A DNA stretch of 64,000 nucleotides from NCBI GenBank assembly GCA_905233975.1, contig CAJOGD010000007.1, forward strand, positions 37,447 to 101,446. Reading direction: 5' to 3'. A model generated the notes under the pieces. It ran no database searches. It saw nothing but the letters and a program-made list of their open reading frames with translations, and had not been told where the DNA came from. The DNA is from an uncultured Alphaproteobacteria bacterium (GTDB lineage: Bacteria; Pseudomonadota; Alphaproteobacteria; Rs-D84). Position numbers and translations under genes: made by a program. This document shows, one piece after another, positions 50,377 through 58,600 of the stretch (position 1 is its first letter; every line of letters starts with the position of its first letter).

Positions 50377-51444
50377 ATGTTCGATAACGATAAAAAGATT
50401 ATTGCGATAGATGCGATGGGCGGCGACCGCGGTCCCGCCGCGGTGCTTGGTGGTATGAATCAGTTTTTATACCAGCATGGTGAATCGCACACTTTTTTTC
50501 GTGTGTTCGGCGATGAAAAACTGTTGCGCAAAATGCTTGCGAAATATCCGCGTGTCGCGCGCAACTGTACGGTAATCGATGCCCCCGACGTGATTCAGGG
50601 AACGGACAAGATACGCGAGGTTATACGTCACGCGCAAAATACTTCGATGTACATGGCGATAAAGGACGTGCGCGAGGGGAACAGCGCCGCGGTGGTCAGT
50701 TCCGGAAACACTGGCGTTCTGATGTCGCTTTCGAAACTTGCGTTAAAGACGGTCGATGGAATTTCGCGGCCGGCGATTACGACGATGTTGCCGTCGGGCG
50801 CGGGCGATTCCCGCGTTGTGGTGCTTGATTTGGGTGCAAATGTGCAATGTGACGCGGAAAACCTGTTTGACTTTACTATTTTGGGCAGTGTTTATGCCGA
50901 AATCATCGGTAAAATGTCGCGGCCGAAACTTGGCGTGCTGAATATCGGCGAAGAAGAAACCAAGGGCAACGAAACGTTGCAACACATAAACAAATTGTTA
51001 ACGGCGCACCGCGCGGAATTGCCGTTCGAATACCTTGGGTTCGTGGAACCGACGGACATCAGTGCCGGCCGGGTCCAGGTTGTAGTGACCGACGGATTCA
51101 CCGGCAATATCGTTTTGAAAACTGTTGAAGGCACCGCAAAACTGATAAAGCGCGTGATTTCCGAAAATATGAAGCGTTCATGGCTTGCTATTGTCGGTGC
51201 GTTCTTTTTGGTTCATGTGTTCAAACGGTTAAAGCATAAAATCGATCCGCGGTCCTATGCGGGCGCAACGTTTTTGGGATTAAAGGGTTTCGTTGTGAAA
51301 ACCCATGGAAATTCGGACGCACTGGCGTTTGCGAATGCGATACAATACGCGTCTGAATTCGCCAAGAAAGATTTGAATGACATCATTGGCGGCCGCGTTG
51401 CGAACCTTGCGCACATTCGTTCCGAATTGCAAATGTCGGAATAA
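50377..51444 (+). CDS. plsX: phosphate acyltransferase PlsX
   Basis: PlsX makes acyl-phosphate from acyl-ACP for phospholipid synthesis. The 355-residue protein has Ile-Asp-Ala-Met-Gly-Gly-Asp-Arg-Gly-Pro near the start, Gly-Asn-Thr-Gly (Ser-Ser-Gly-Asn-Thr-Gly) and Asp-Gly-Phe-Thr-Gly-Asn. It follows rpmF, but the usual next gene, fabH, is missing; RNA copy B begins 48 bp after the stop. Confidence 0.95.
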   Translation: MFDNDKKIIAIDAMGGDRGPAAVLGGMNQFLYQHGESHTFFRVFGDEKLLRKMLAKYPRVARNCTVIDAPDVIQGTDKIREVIRHAQNTSMYMAIKDVREGNSAAVVSSGNTGVLMSLSKLALKTVDGISRPAITTMLPSGAGDSRVVVLDLGANVQCDAENLFDFTILGSVYAEIIGKMSRPKLGVLNIGEEETKGNETLQHINKLLTAHRAELPFEYLGFVEPTDISAGRVQVVVTDGFTGNIVLKTVEGTAKLIKRVISENMKRSWLAIVGAFFLVHVFKRLKHKIDPRSYAGATFLGLKGFVVKTHGNSDALAFANAIQYASEFAKKDLNDIIGGRVANLAHIRSELQMSE

Positions 51445-51456
51445 AAAATTTTCCAC

Positions 51457-51486
51457 TTGCCACGATTAAATAATTTCTGATAGAAT
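51457..51486 (+). promoter_or_regulatory. sigma-70-type promoter of structured RNA copy B
   Basis: TTGCCA (51457-51462) and TAGAAT (51481-51486) are 18 bp apart, the same spacing as copy A. Initiation is expected at the first hairpin. Confidence 0.7.
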
Positions 51487-51492
51487 AAGAAC

Positions 51493-51755
51493 GAATACGG
51501 GTGGGAACCTGTGTTCGGGGCTGTCGAAAGCCTTGGTACTCTCGGTGCAATGCATCGTAATCCGCACGTATTTTTTCCTATATACGTGGTTTATGGTTCG
51601 CATGTTTTGCACCGTCTTAGCCTTTAACCCCGCCAAATTGGTTGGGGTGCCGTTGGAATATACAACAGGGTTCAAACCCAAAGTCCAATGGAATCACCAG
51701 AGTACTGATTTTCGAACACCCCGACCGCTTGGTTTCCATTGCGGTGTCGTTTTTT
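51493..51755 (+). ncRNA. structured RNA / 5' leader, copy B
   Basis: Hairpin 1 is GAATACGGGT-GGGA-ACCTGTGTTC (51493-51516), then GGGGCTGTC, hairpin 2 CGGTGC-AAT-GCATCG (51543-51557), TAATCCG, an AACCCC / GGGGT stem (about 51627-51654) and GAACACCCCGACCG (51714-51727). It ends with CGACCGC / GCGGTGTCG and a six-T run (51750-51755). The sequence of hairpin 1 differs from copy A at several paired positions, yet all ten pairs form. The gene downstream is a decayed exported protein. Confidence 0.75.
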
Positions 51756-51764
51756 AGTGTAAGT

Positions 51765-51846
51765 GCCGTCATTCCGGCGCAAATTTGTAGTTGTTTGAAC
51801 TTCGCTTACGCTCGTTCTCACATACAAATTTTCGGCGGTATGACGG
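51765..51846. repeat. long imperfect palindrome in the leader of the decayed surface gene
   Basis: ccgtcattccggcgcaaatt ... and ... aaattttcggcggtatgacgg form inverted arms around a centre with cttcgcttacgctcgttctc. It belongs to the cgtcatacc palindrome group and sits between the RNA terminator and the gene. Confidence 0.55.
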
Positions 51847-51869
51847 AAAAAAAGAAAAGGAGAGTAAAT

Positions 51870-53321
51870 ATGCATTTGAAAAAGTTTTTGTTGTTCGGGT
51901 TGATGGCGGCGGTGTTGCCGGCGTTCGCCGAAGAGGTGGCGGACCGGAAAACCGCGACATCGTTAAAATACGTCGAACATGAATTGGACACACGTCAAAA
52001 TAAATTTACCGCGGAACAAAACAAAGCCATGGAATACACAAATTCGGCCGGAACGGTGCAAAAACGCACAGTTAAATCTGATTTGGGTAGCGACACGTCC
52101 GATACATCACTGCCCATGGTTGGTGGTGTTAACACGAAACTTGAACGATCACACTGCGGTCACATATACCGGAACGGCCGGAACAATCGGACAAAAGGGT
52201 ATTTACCAAGACACCGGAACATATATTGAACAAAGCAACAACCTGATTGACGCAAAAACATTCAACGCCGCATTAAAGAAAGGGCTTGATAGTGAATTTT
52301 TGTGTTCGGAATATAAACCGGGCACAGACCTGTGTTGGGTCTGGTCGATACATAATACCGAACCCGTAAGTGTAAATTTGTTTGATATGTCACTGATTCC
52401 AACAAATAGTCAAATTGTTCATAATGCCGATGGTTCTATAACGGTAACCACGTCATCGACCGATAGTGCAGTAAATACTGGTAAAAAACTTTCACAACTT
52501 GCCACCGGGCTGCAGGTTGGTAAAACGTATAAGTTTTAGATAAAGAAATTGTCTTGCCGGGACCGCCTCGTGTAGGCTGGTTTAATGGTAGAACGCAAAC
52601 CATAACACAAGATATGCTAAATTCGAATGTTCTGCTCTATGCAAGTGGTGAAAGCACCACCGCGACGATATACGATATTCAGATAACCGAAGTAAACCCC
52701 GAAATGCCTTTTGAAACCCTTGTCCCGGCGGGATACACACCGGTGGAATATATTAGGTTCACCGGCGAACAGTGGTTGAATACTGATTTTATCATGCAAC
52801 AATCCGCCAATCCAAAAGTGGAGTTAGTTATTACAAATAAAAGCGGCAGTGCATTTGGCGCGCAATCCGAACAAAAACGCGCATTATTAGACTATGAGAG
52901 TCGAGTATACTGTGGCAGTGGCAGCAATCGTTTGTCCTATACCATGCCGAGTAACGATAATAAAAAACACACATTAACGGCGGCGTATATTTCTGCAACA
53001 AGCAATTTGATAATCAGTGTGGACGGAACTGTTGTAAATAGCGGTGCCCAGGCCGGTTCTTTCCCAACGAATACTACGTATTACGTTGGCAATATTAAAG
53101 GCGGCAGTTCCGACATAAACACGTTAAGCGGGGACGTCCACAGTTTTCGCATTTACCAAAATGATAGTGTCGTATTGAACCTTGTCCCGGCGAAAAACAG
53201 TTCTGGCGTTGTTGGTATGTATGATACAGTATCGAACACGTTCCTTGAAAATGCGGGCAACGGGACATTTACCGCCGGGCCGGACATCAACAATATAATC
53301 TATATCCCCCAAGGGCAATAA
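51870..53321 (+). pseudogene. decayed exported fibre-like surface protein
   Basis: It begins like the intact 27766 protein: the same signal peptide, Thr-Ser-Leu-Lys-Tyr-Val-Glu-His-Glu-Leu-Asp-Thr-Arg-Gln. A deletion of about 29 bp relative to that paralogue near 52143 shifts the frame. Reading continues in the next frame with the Cys-Ser-Glu-Tyr-Lys-Pro-Gly-Thr ... Cys-Trp-Val-Trp motif, then stops at TAG 52537-52539. One missing T in the run 52534-52537 would join it to the last frame, a beta-rich lectin-like domain (52554-53321). The coding parts are otherwise well kept, so decay is recent, or the gene is switched on and off by slippage. Confidence 0.75.
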
Positions 53322-53322
53322 A

Positions 53323-53347
53323 AAATCCGCCATTTGGCGGATTTTTT
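53323..53347. terminator. bidirectional terminator
   Basis: AAATCCGCC / GGCGGATTT with a 4-nt loop and T-runs in both directions, shared by the decayed surface gene and the convergent HTH gene. Confidence 0.8.
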
Positions 53348-53582
53348 ATTGTTTTTCCGGCATGAACCTTGTTGCGAATTCGCCAAGGGTTAGATGTGCG
53401 GCATTTAAAACCTTGGCCAATGTATATGTCGCCGGCCATCGCTTTTCACCAAAGCGATTTATTCGCTTGCTCTTGTTAAACGTCGTCGGATCAAGTCCCG
53501 CAAACTTTGCCAGCCCCGAACAAGATAAATTTAACCATTTTGCAAGATTGATAATGGCTTCCCATAGTTGATCATTTGTCAT
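53346..53582 (-). CDS. HTH regulator, S24-type DNA-binding half only (second copy)
   Basis: This 78-residue paralogue of the 998 protein is preceded by AAAGGAG. It has the same Leu-Ser-Cys-Ser-Gly-Leu-Ala-Lys-Phe-Ala-Gly-Leu-Asp core and Arg-Trp-Pro-Ala-Thr-Tyr, and ends Arg-Phe-Met-Pro-Glu like the first. Again no peptidase domain follows, and again it is convergent with an exported-protein gene across a terminator. Probable DNA-binding regulator of unknown target. Confidence 0.78.
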   Translation of the reverse strand: MTNDQLWEAIINLAKWLNLSCSGLAKFAGLDPTTFNKSKRINRFGEKRWPATYTLAKVLNAAHLTLGEFATRFMPEKQ

Positions 53583-53929
53583 TTTTTACTCCTTTCTTCT
53601 GACATGACCATAATAACACAAAATAAGATAATAATCAAATGGTTCTATTGTTAATTGAATACACGCGGTGTTTTTTGGGAATAATGTCCGTTTTTGTGAG
53701 AGGTGTGCCTCATTTCGCGCCGGTTGCAACCTTATTTTAGGTCGGCAAAAACACATTCGTCCAGGAGATACGTATCATGGTTCCTTTATTACGGGAAATA
53801 AAATTGGCTTTCTGGCCGCATGTCTTGGCCACAAAAAATCCGTCCACATGCATATAACAAAATGGATTACGCCTAAAGTTTGGGTTTATAATAAAAACCG
53901 CCCGTTTGGGCGGTTTGATAAACATACCA
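53583..53929. other. gene-free stretch between HTH gene and tyrS
   Basis: Frames in both directions exist but none has a convincing start, and the longest runs over the tyrS terminator. A short frame with AGGAGA (ATG 53777, 26 codons) is possible. The complementary words gtgttttt (about 53668) and aaaaacac (about 53746) may enclose a small RNA, unproven. Confidence 0.35.
53889..53917 (-). terminator. terminator of tyrS
   Basis: AAACCGCCC / GGGCGGTTT with a 4-nt loop and Ts on the minus strand, 13 bp after the tyrS stop. Confidence 0.8.
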
Positions 53930-55113
53930 TTATTTTTTTATTACTATTTTGAAGAATGTTTTACGGCCAACACGAACAAACAATGTACTAATGGTAGGTA
54001 TAACCTGATTTATATCAGTAACCTTTGCATCATTTATCGTTACGGCGTTCTGTAAGACCAATCTTCGTAATTCGGTTTTTGATTCTGATCCCATACCAAT
54101 TTGCAGAATATCCATGACAGATAATTCTGATTTATCTGTTGCAAATTCAGGTGCATTTTCTGGAAATACTTTGTTTGAAAAAGTGTTTTTGAAATGTTCC
54201 AATGCAGAATTTGCGGCCGTTGCACCATGGAATATTTCTACAATTTTACGTGCGGTGAATAACTTGGCATTCATTGGGTTATTTTCAATGTCCAACGTAT
54301 CTATTTCTTCCAATGGAACACGAGTATTATTTACCAAGAAAATACGTATCATTTCGTCTGGTTGGGCCATTATTTGCCCAAACATAGTATTTGCGTCCGT
54401 ATTTAAAAATACCCCTGTGCCACGTGATTTTGACATCAGTTCACCAGTTATCGGGTTTTCCATCAAATTATTGCACACGATAAACTTTTCTTTGTTTTTC
54501 AATTTTTTCAACAAAGTTCGTCCCATCAGTGCATTGAATGTTCAACATCGGCATCCAGTGCCACAGAATCAAACCCTTGGAAAATTGGGTACAGGAATTC
54601 ATGAAGGTGGATTGGTCGATTTTCTGCTATTCTTTTTTGAAACATATCACGTTCCAACATGTGTTGCACCGTAGTATTTGATGCAAGTTCTATCAAATCA
54701 CGCATAGAAAGTTTGTTCAACCAATCGCCATTGAATACGACATGCGCCGGATTGTCTGCATCATTGAAATCTATCAGTGGTGTAATTTGACGTACCCAAT
54801 CCGCCGAAAATTCGTGCACTTGTTCCGGTGTTAATCGGGCACGCGCAGAATTCCTATCGCTTGGGTCACCAATACATGCGGTAAAATCACCGAACAACAC
54901 GAATACTTCATGCCCAAGTTTCCTAAACTCTTCCAATAACATAAAGTTTTTTGCGTGCGACAGGTGCAACGATGCATTGGTTGGGTCGGCGCCTATGAAA
55001 AATCGCAATTTTTCATTTAGCAACCGTTGCTTAAATTCTTCCCGCGATGGTAAAATATCAACAATTACTCCGCGGTCCAGTATTTCATCAATCATTTGTT
55101 CTTTGGTTTTCAT
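53930..55113 (-). pseudogene. tyrS: tyrosyl-tRNA synthetase, frame interrupted
   Basis: The first part (55113-54526) has Phe-Phe-Ile-Gly-Ala-Asp-Pro-Thr-Asn-Ala-Ser-Leu-His-Leu-Ser-His, the class I HIGH-type site, and His-Glu-Phe-Leu-Tyr-Pro. The second part resumes with Thr-Phe-Asn-Ala-Leu-Met-Gly-Arg-Thr in another frame, then Leu-Met-Ser-Lys-Ser for KMSKS and the C-terminal S4-like end. Where TyrS normally has Asp-Val-Glu-[Ile/Leu]-Gly-Gly-Thr-Asp-Gln, Asp-Val-Glu is followed at once by the shifted frame. About 19 bp seem to be deleted, removing tyrosine-binding residues. The product as read is inactive unless the deletion is an assembly or population artefact. AAAGGATC precedes the start. 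Confidence 0.85.
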
Positions 55114-55148
55114 TACTTGATCCTTTTTTAGTGTTTTATGAATAAAAA

Positions 55149-55188
55149 ATTGGCTTTGGACGATTCCCCTTAAGGTGCCAAAGCCAAT
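55149..55188 (-). terminator. attenuator terminator hairpin
   Basis: An 11-bp perfect stem with an 18-nt loop and a run of Ts on the minus strand, 28 bp before the tyrS ribosome site region. Confidence 0.8.
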
Positions 55189-55211
55189 CAAACCCATAAC
55201 ACCTTAAGGGG

Positions 55212-55292
55212 TTAATAGGCGTAATAAAAACCACGTGCACAAAAACGTGCAGTATTAAAATTGCGATTAAGATTCTTACAACTCTTCGTCAT
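55212..55292 (-). CDS. tyrS leader peptide
   Basis: This 26-codon ORF starts at ATG 55290-55292, only ten bases after the -10 box, so it is probably translated from a nearly leaderless 5' end. It is Asn/Arg-rich and ends Gly-Phe-Tyr-Tyr-Ala-Tyr-stop: three of the last four codons are tyrosine. This is the arrangement of a biosynthetic leader peptide sensing charged tRNA-Tyr. The peptide itself is unlikely to have another role. Confidence 0.7.
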   Translation of the reverse strand: MTKSCKNLNRNFNTARFCARGFYYAY

Positions 55293-55302
55293 ATTGCTTT
55301 GT

Positions 55303-55330
55303 ATTATAAGCAAATTAGCGTAAAAGTCAA
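55303..55330 (-). promoter_or_regulatory. sigma-70-type promoter of the tyrS leader
   Basis: On the minus strand TTGACT (55325-55330) and a perfect TATAAT (55303-55308) are 16 bp apart. Confidence 0.8.
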
Positions 55331-55427
55331 GGCACTACATAAACACCGCCTGTTTTTGAACAAATGACTAGACAAGTGGCGAAACATTATGCCAATAAAA
55401 AAGGTGCCGCTTGGCACCCTTGTTTTA

Positions 55428-56468
55428 TTATTTCAATTTATTGTATTCCGTATCACTGACCGGTTCCAACCATTCGGTACGACCGTTTTCACTTGGTACT
55501 TCAATTGCGATATGCGTAAACCAAGAATCTCGTGCCGCACCATGCCAATGTTTTGTACCCGGGGCAATATTTACTTTGTCGCCTGGTTTTAATTCGATTG
55601 CTGGCTTGCCCCATTCTTGATAATACCCGCGTCCATGTGTTGCCAATAATATTTGACCGCCACCATGATGAACATGCCAATTATTACGCACAGTTGGTTC
55701 AAATGTCACATTAAATATTCCAACCTGTTCAGTGCTTATCGGGTTCAGATATGATTTACCAGTAAAATATTGTCCAGCGATTGTATTTTCGGAACCAAAT
55801 CCAAACATAATATTTGTTGGTTTTCGTGCTATATTCAAAATTTCCGCCACTTGGTCATCAGATAAGCCTTGGTTTTTACCAATCGCGATATGTCCGGCCA
55901 ATTGACCATCAACCCCGGTTTTTGCACCCAGTGCGGCAATTGTTGCAATTTCACGTTCGCTGTCACTTAAAACACCGCGCGCAAAAATATCAGCAAACAA
56001 ATGTTCTTTCAGAAAATCGTCTATTGCCGGTGCAAAATCTGCATAGGCACCTGCAAATTTGCCACCAATCAATTCTTCGCGTTTTGTTTCGCCGATTTTA
56101 TTTTTATCACCACCAATCAACGGCTTTGGTGCATCACCAATTGCGTCTTTTATTCCACGTGCCCCACGTTCATTCACAACATTCATCATATTTGTAATTG
56201 CATTTAATGCACGCGGAAAACCACAATATGCATATAATTGCACTAATATTTCTTTGCCTTGGTTTATCGTCATGCCATCATCCAGTGCATCATTTAATGC
56301 TTGGGACAGTGTTTCCATATCACCACGTGATGTTGCCGCCGCAATTTGGGCAATATGTTGTTCGTGTGTTGAAAGTTTTGTTTTTGCCATAGATTTACCC
56401 CCAAATAAAGTTATTGTTAAAATTGCAACCGCAATAATTGCAACAGTACCTATTATTATTTTTTTCAT
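55428..56468 (-). CDS. carboxymuconolactone-decarboxylase-like protein fused to a cupin
   Basis: This 346-residue protein has an N-terminal membrane anchor or signal (about 5-23). Residues 35-220 carry AhpD/CMD-type helices, with the second repeat Asp-Ser-Glu-Arg-Glu-Ile-Ala-Thr-Ile-Ala-Ala-Leu. Residues 240-346 form a cupin with metal ligands in Trp-His-Val-His-His-Gly-Gly-Gly and a later Thr-Lys-His-Trp-His. CMD-cupin fusions are found in oxidative-stress and aromatic metabolism contexts; the reaction here is unknown. It is the last gene of the redox operon and its ATG overlaps the preceding stop (TAATG). Confidence 0.8.
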   Translation of the reverse strand: MKKIIIGTVAIIAVAILTITLFGGKSMAKTKLSTHEQHIAQIAAATSRGDMETLSQALNDALDDGMTINQGKEILVQLYAYCGFPRALNAITNMMNVVNERGARGIKDAIGDAPKPLIGGDKNKIGETKREELIGGKFAGAYADFAPAIDDFLKEHLFADIFARGVLSDSEREIATIAALGAKTGVDGQLAGHIAIGKNQGLSDDQVAEILNIARKPTNIMFGFGSENTIAGQYFTGKSYLNPISTEQVGIFNVTFEPTVRNNWHVHHGGGQILLATHGRGYYQEWGKPAIELKPGDKVNIAPGTKHWHGAARDSWFTHIAIEVPSENGRTEWLEPVSDTEYNKLK

Positions 56469-57430
56469 TACTTTTCCCCTTGTTCATCCAAATTAACCAG
56501 TTTATATTTACGCGAACCGACACCGATTTTTTCAGCCGCTTCCAATGTATGCAAACCATTTTTATCTGCGATACGTTTCATCAGTTTTTCATTACCATCT
56601 GCAACCGACACCATATCTATACCCGCCTGGTCAATAGCAACCGGATCTGTCGAAACCAAAATACCAATATCATGAATATCTGGTTCTGCCGGATTACCGT
56701 CGCAATCACAATCGATACTGATACGATTCAACACATTGATATAAACCATATTTTCGCGGCCAACATATTCTACGACAGATTTCGCGGCATCTGCCATAGA
56801 TTCCAAGAAAGCGTTTTGTTCACCACCCCACATAGATTCTTTGGATTTTCCACCACTGTGTATCCATTTTTTACCCATGCTGGACCCGAATCCGATAGAT
56901 ATATTTTTCAATGCACCACCATATCCAGCCATTGCATGTCCTTTGAAATGCGACAAAACTATGTATGATGGATAATTTGCAAAATGTGTTCCGACATAGT
57001 TTTCAGACAAAACATTTCCGCCATGAACAGGCAATGTCATTGAACCTTCTTCATCCATAATATCAACAGGAGCAACATCCAAGAATCCGCGTTCACGAAT
57101 TGCCGCCCAATGAGATTCACTGTCGCTGCGATTGCCACCGTATGCAGTATTACATTCAACGATTGTACCGTCTATTTCCCCGATTAAATCTTTGATAAGT
57201 TCTGGACGCAAGTAATTACTTTTACTTGATTCACCAGTACTCATTTTAACACCAACTTTGCCTTTGGGTGTCCAATTTAATGCTTTATACGCACGAACCA
57301 AACCCGCTGGCGATATATCTTTTGTAAAATATACAACCGGGACATTATCCGACGCAATAACACCATGTGCCACAACAGCACCCCCAACAACACCCGCGGC
57401 AGCAATCGCAGCAATTACAGATTTTTTCAT
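56468..57430 (-). CDS. exported DUF362 protein
   Basis: This 320-residue protein has a signal peptide (about 1-27) and the DUF362 pattern: Val-Gly-Val-Lys-Met-Ser-Thr-Gly-Glu, a Glu-Cys-Asn-Thr-Ala-Tyr-Gly-Gly turn, Leu-Ser-His-Phe-Lys-Gly-His and Gly-Ile-Leu-Val-Ser-Thr-Asp-Pro-Val-Ala. DUF362 proteins often accompany ferredoxin-type redox enzymes; here no iron-sulfur cysteine cluster is evident. It is in the operon with flavodoxins and TetR, overlapping both neighbours by a few bases. Confidence 0.82.
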   Translation of the reverse strand: MKKSVIAAIAAAGVVGGAVVAHGVIASDNVPVVYFTKDISPAGLVRAYKALNWTPKGKVGVKMSTGESSKSNYLRPELIKDLIGEIDGTIVECNTAYGGNRSDSESHWAAIRERGFLDVAPVDIMDEEGSMTLPVHGGNVLSENYVGTHFANYPSYIVLSHFKGHAMAGYGGALKNISIGFGSSMGKKWIHSGGKSKESMWGGEQNAFLESMADAAKSVVEYVGRENMVYINVLNRISIDCDCDGNPAEPDIHDIGILVSTDPVAIDQAGIDMVSVADGNEKLMKRIADKNGLHTLEAAEKIGVGSRKYKLVNLDEQGEK

Positions 57431-58038
57431 TTTATCTCCTTTGAATAAGGTTTTAATATAACACGCAACTGGATATCACAGAATTTTTGCACCCAATCAC
57501 GCGGATTAAATTCTTCATCTGACATACACCAACACAGCATCATCCCATACATTTGTGTCATAATAATATGGGTTAAAGTTTCTGTTGGCGTGTTTTTCTT
57601 TAATTCACCGTTTTTAACCGCAAAATTCAACATATCACGCAACATGGCCGTATCATATTGCCATTTATGTGCATCTTTGGTATCGGTCACATTGGCGGGC
57701 GTTATAACATCACGCAACCATTCACGTGTGATATTTATACCGTAACGTTGGACTTCTATCATAAACTTTTCGAAATAATTTGCCAACTTTGTAGCAATAT
57801 CGTTTGTAGTATCAGATATAAATTCATCACGAATTGGCACAAACATATCACGACACATTTCAAATACTATATCTTCTTTGCGTTTGAAATATGTGTAAAA
57901 AGTCCCCTTGGCGACACCCGCAGCATTAGTAATATCTTCCACAGAAATATTAGACAGGCCATGTTTGGTTATCAATTTTTGACCTGTCTTTAATAATCTT
58001 GCTCTGGTTTCTAACGCTGCTTTTTCACGCAAATTCAT
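57427..58038 (-). CDS. TetR-family regulator
   Basis: This 203-residue repressor has an N-terminal HTH: Ile-Ser-Val-Glu-Asp-Ile-Thr-Asn-Ala-Ala-Gly-Val-Ala-Lys-Gly-Thr-Phe-Tyr-Thr. The C-terminal helical domain would bind an inducer. It sits inside the redox operon, overlapping the DUF362 gene by ATGA, so it probably controls its own operon through the palindrome at 59154. Confidence 0.88.
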   Translation of the reverse strand: MNLREKAALETRARLLKTGQKLITKHGLSNISVEDITNAAGVAKGTFYTYFKRKEDIVFEMCRDMFVPIRDEFISDTTNDIATKLANYFEKFMIEVQRYGINITREWLRDVITPANVTDTKDAHKWQYDTAMLRDMLNFAVKNGELKKNTPTETLTHIIMTQMYGMMLCWCMSDEEFNPRDWVQKFCDIQLRVILKPYSKEIK

Positions 58039-58039
58039 T

Positions 58040-58582
58040 TTATTTTCCTATCGTTATTAGCCAGTTTTTTACAGTATCGGTCAAATCATTTGTTGTATCA
58101 CCACCACGAACAGGCAAACCGTCCACAACTGTTGCATCTGGTTCAAGACGCACAATTTCACCATGACTATCACCGGCACCCGAACCTTCGTGTGTATTAA
58201 ATGGTGCAATTATTTTTCCTGACAAATCATATTTATCAAAGAAAGTATAAACCGCCATTGGCATTGAACCCCACCAAATTGGATAACCAACAAATATAGT
58301 ATCATATTCGTCCAGATTTATATCCATATCTTTGATTTCAGGACGCACGCCATCTGTTTTTTCTTGTTGTGCTTGGTCTGTAAAACTTTTGTTATGATAA
58401 TCATCTTCTGGGTATGGATTAACCGGTTCAATACGAACTATATCACCACCGGCGTTTTCATGAATTGCATTTGCCAATCTTTCTGTATTCCCAGAAACCG
58501 AAAAATACACCGTTAAATTTTTCGCATTCGCACCAGTTATTGCCACTAAACACATCAATATACTAACAAATATTTTTTTCAT
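58040..58582 (-). CDS. exported flavodoxin
   Basis: This 180-residue flavodoxin has a signal peptide (about 1-20, ending Ala-Asn-Ala). The FMN phosphate loop is Ser-Val-Ser-Gly-Asn-Thr-Glu-Arg-Leu, and Gly-Tyr-Pro-Ile-Trp-Trp-Gly lies further on. An exported flavodoxin is uncommon and suggests periplasmic electron transfer. ATG 58582 is chosen because GGAG is 6 bp upstream; the ATG at 58588 is too close to it. Confidence 0.85.
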   Translation of the reverse strand: MKKIFVSILMCLVAITGANAKNLTVYFSVSGNTERLANAIHENAGGDIVRIEPVNPYPEDDYHNKSFTDQAQQEKTDGVRPEIKDMDINLDEYDTIFVGYPIWWGSMPMAVYTFFDKYDLSGKIIAPFNTHEGSGAGDSHGEIVRLEPDATVVDGLPVRGGDTTNDLTDTVKNWLITIGK

Positions 58583-58600
58583 AAACATCTCCTTTCTTTC

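Larger units (their letters stand above)
55114..55308 (-). promoter_or_regulatory. tyrosine-codon transcription attenuator of tyrS
   Basis: On the minus strand come, in order, a promoter, the 26-codon leader ORF (55292-55212), segment 1 CCCCTTAAGGTG (55211-55200), segment 2 ATTGGCTTTGG (55188-55178), segment 3 CACCTTAAGGGG (55177-55166), segment 4 CCAAAGCCAAT (55159-55149) and a T-run. Segments 2 and 4 form a perfect 11-bp terminator. Segments 1 and 3 form a perfect 12-bp hairpin that excludes it. The leader stop touches segment 1, so a ribosome at the stop would block 1:3 and allow termination, while one stalled at the Tyr codons would leave most of segment 1 free. Confidence 0.75.

Noticed and set aside
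53668..53952. 94-codon plus-strand frame before tyrS
   Set aside because: It starts with GTG without a ribosome site and runs across the tyrS terminator hairpin.
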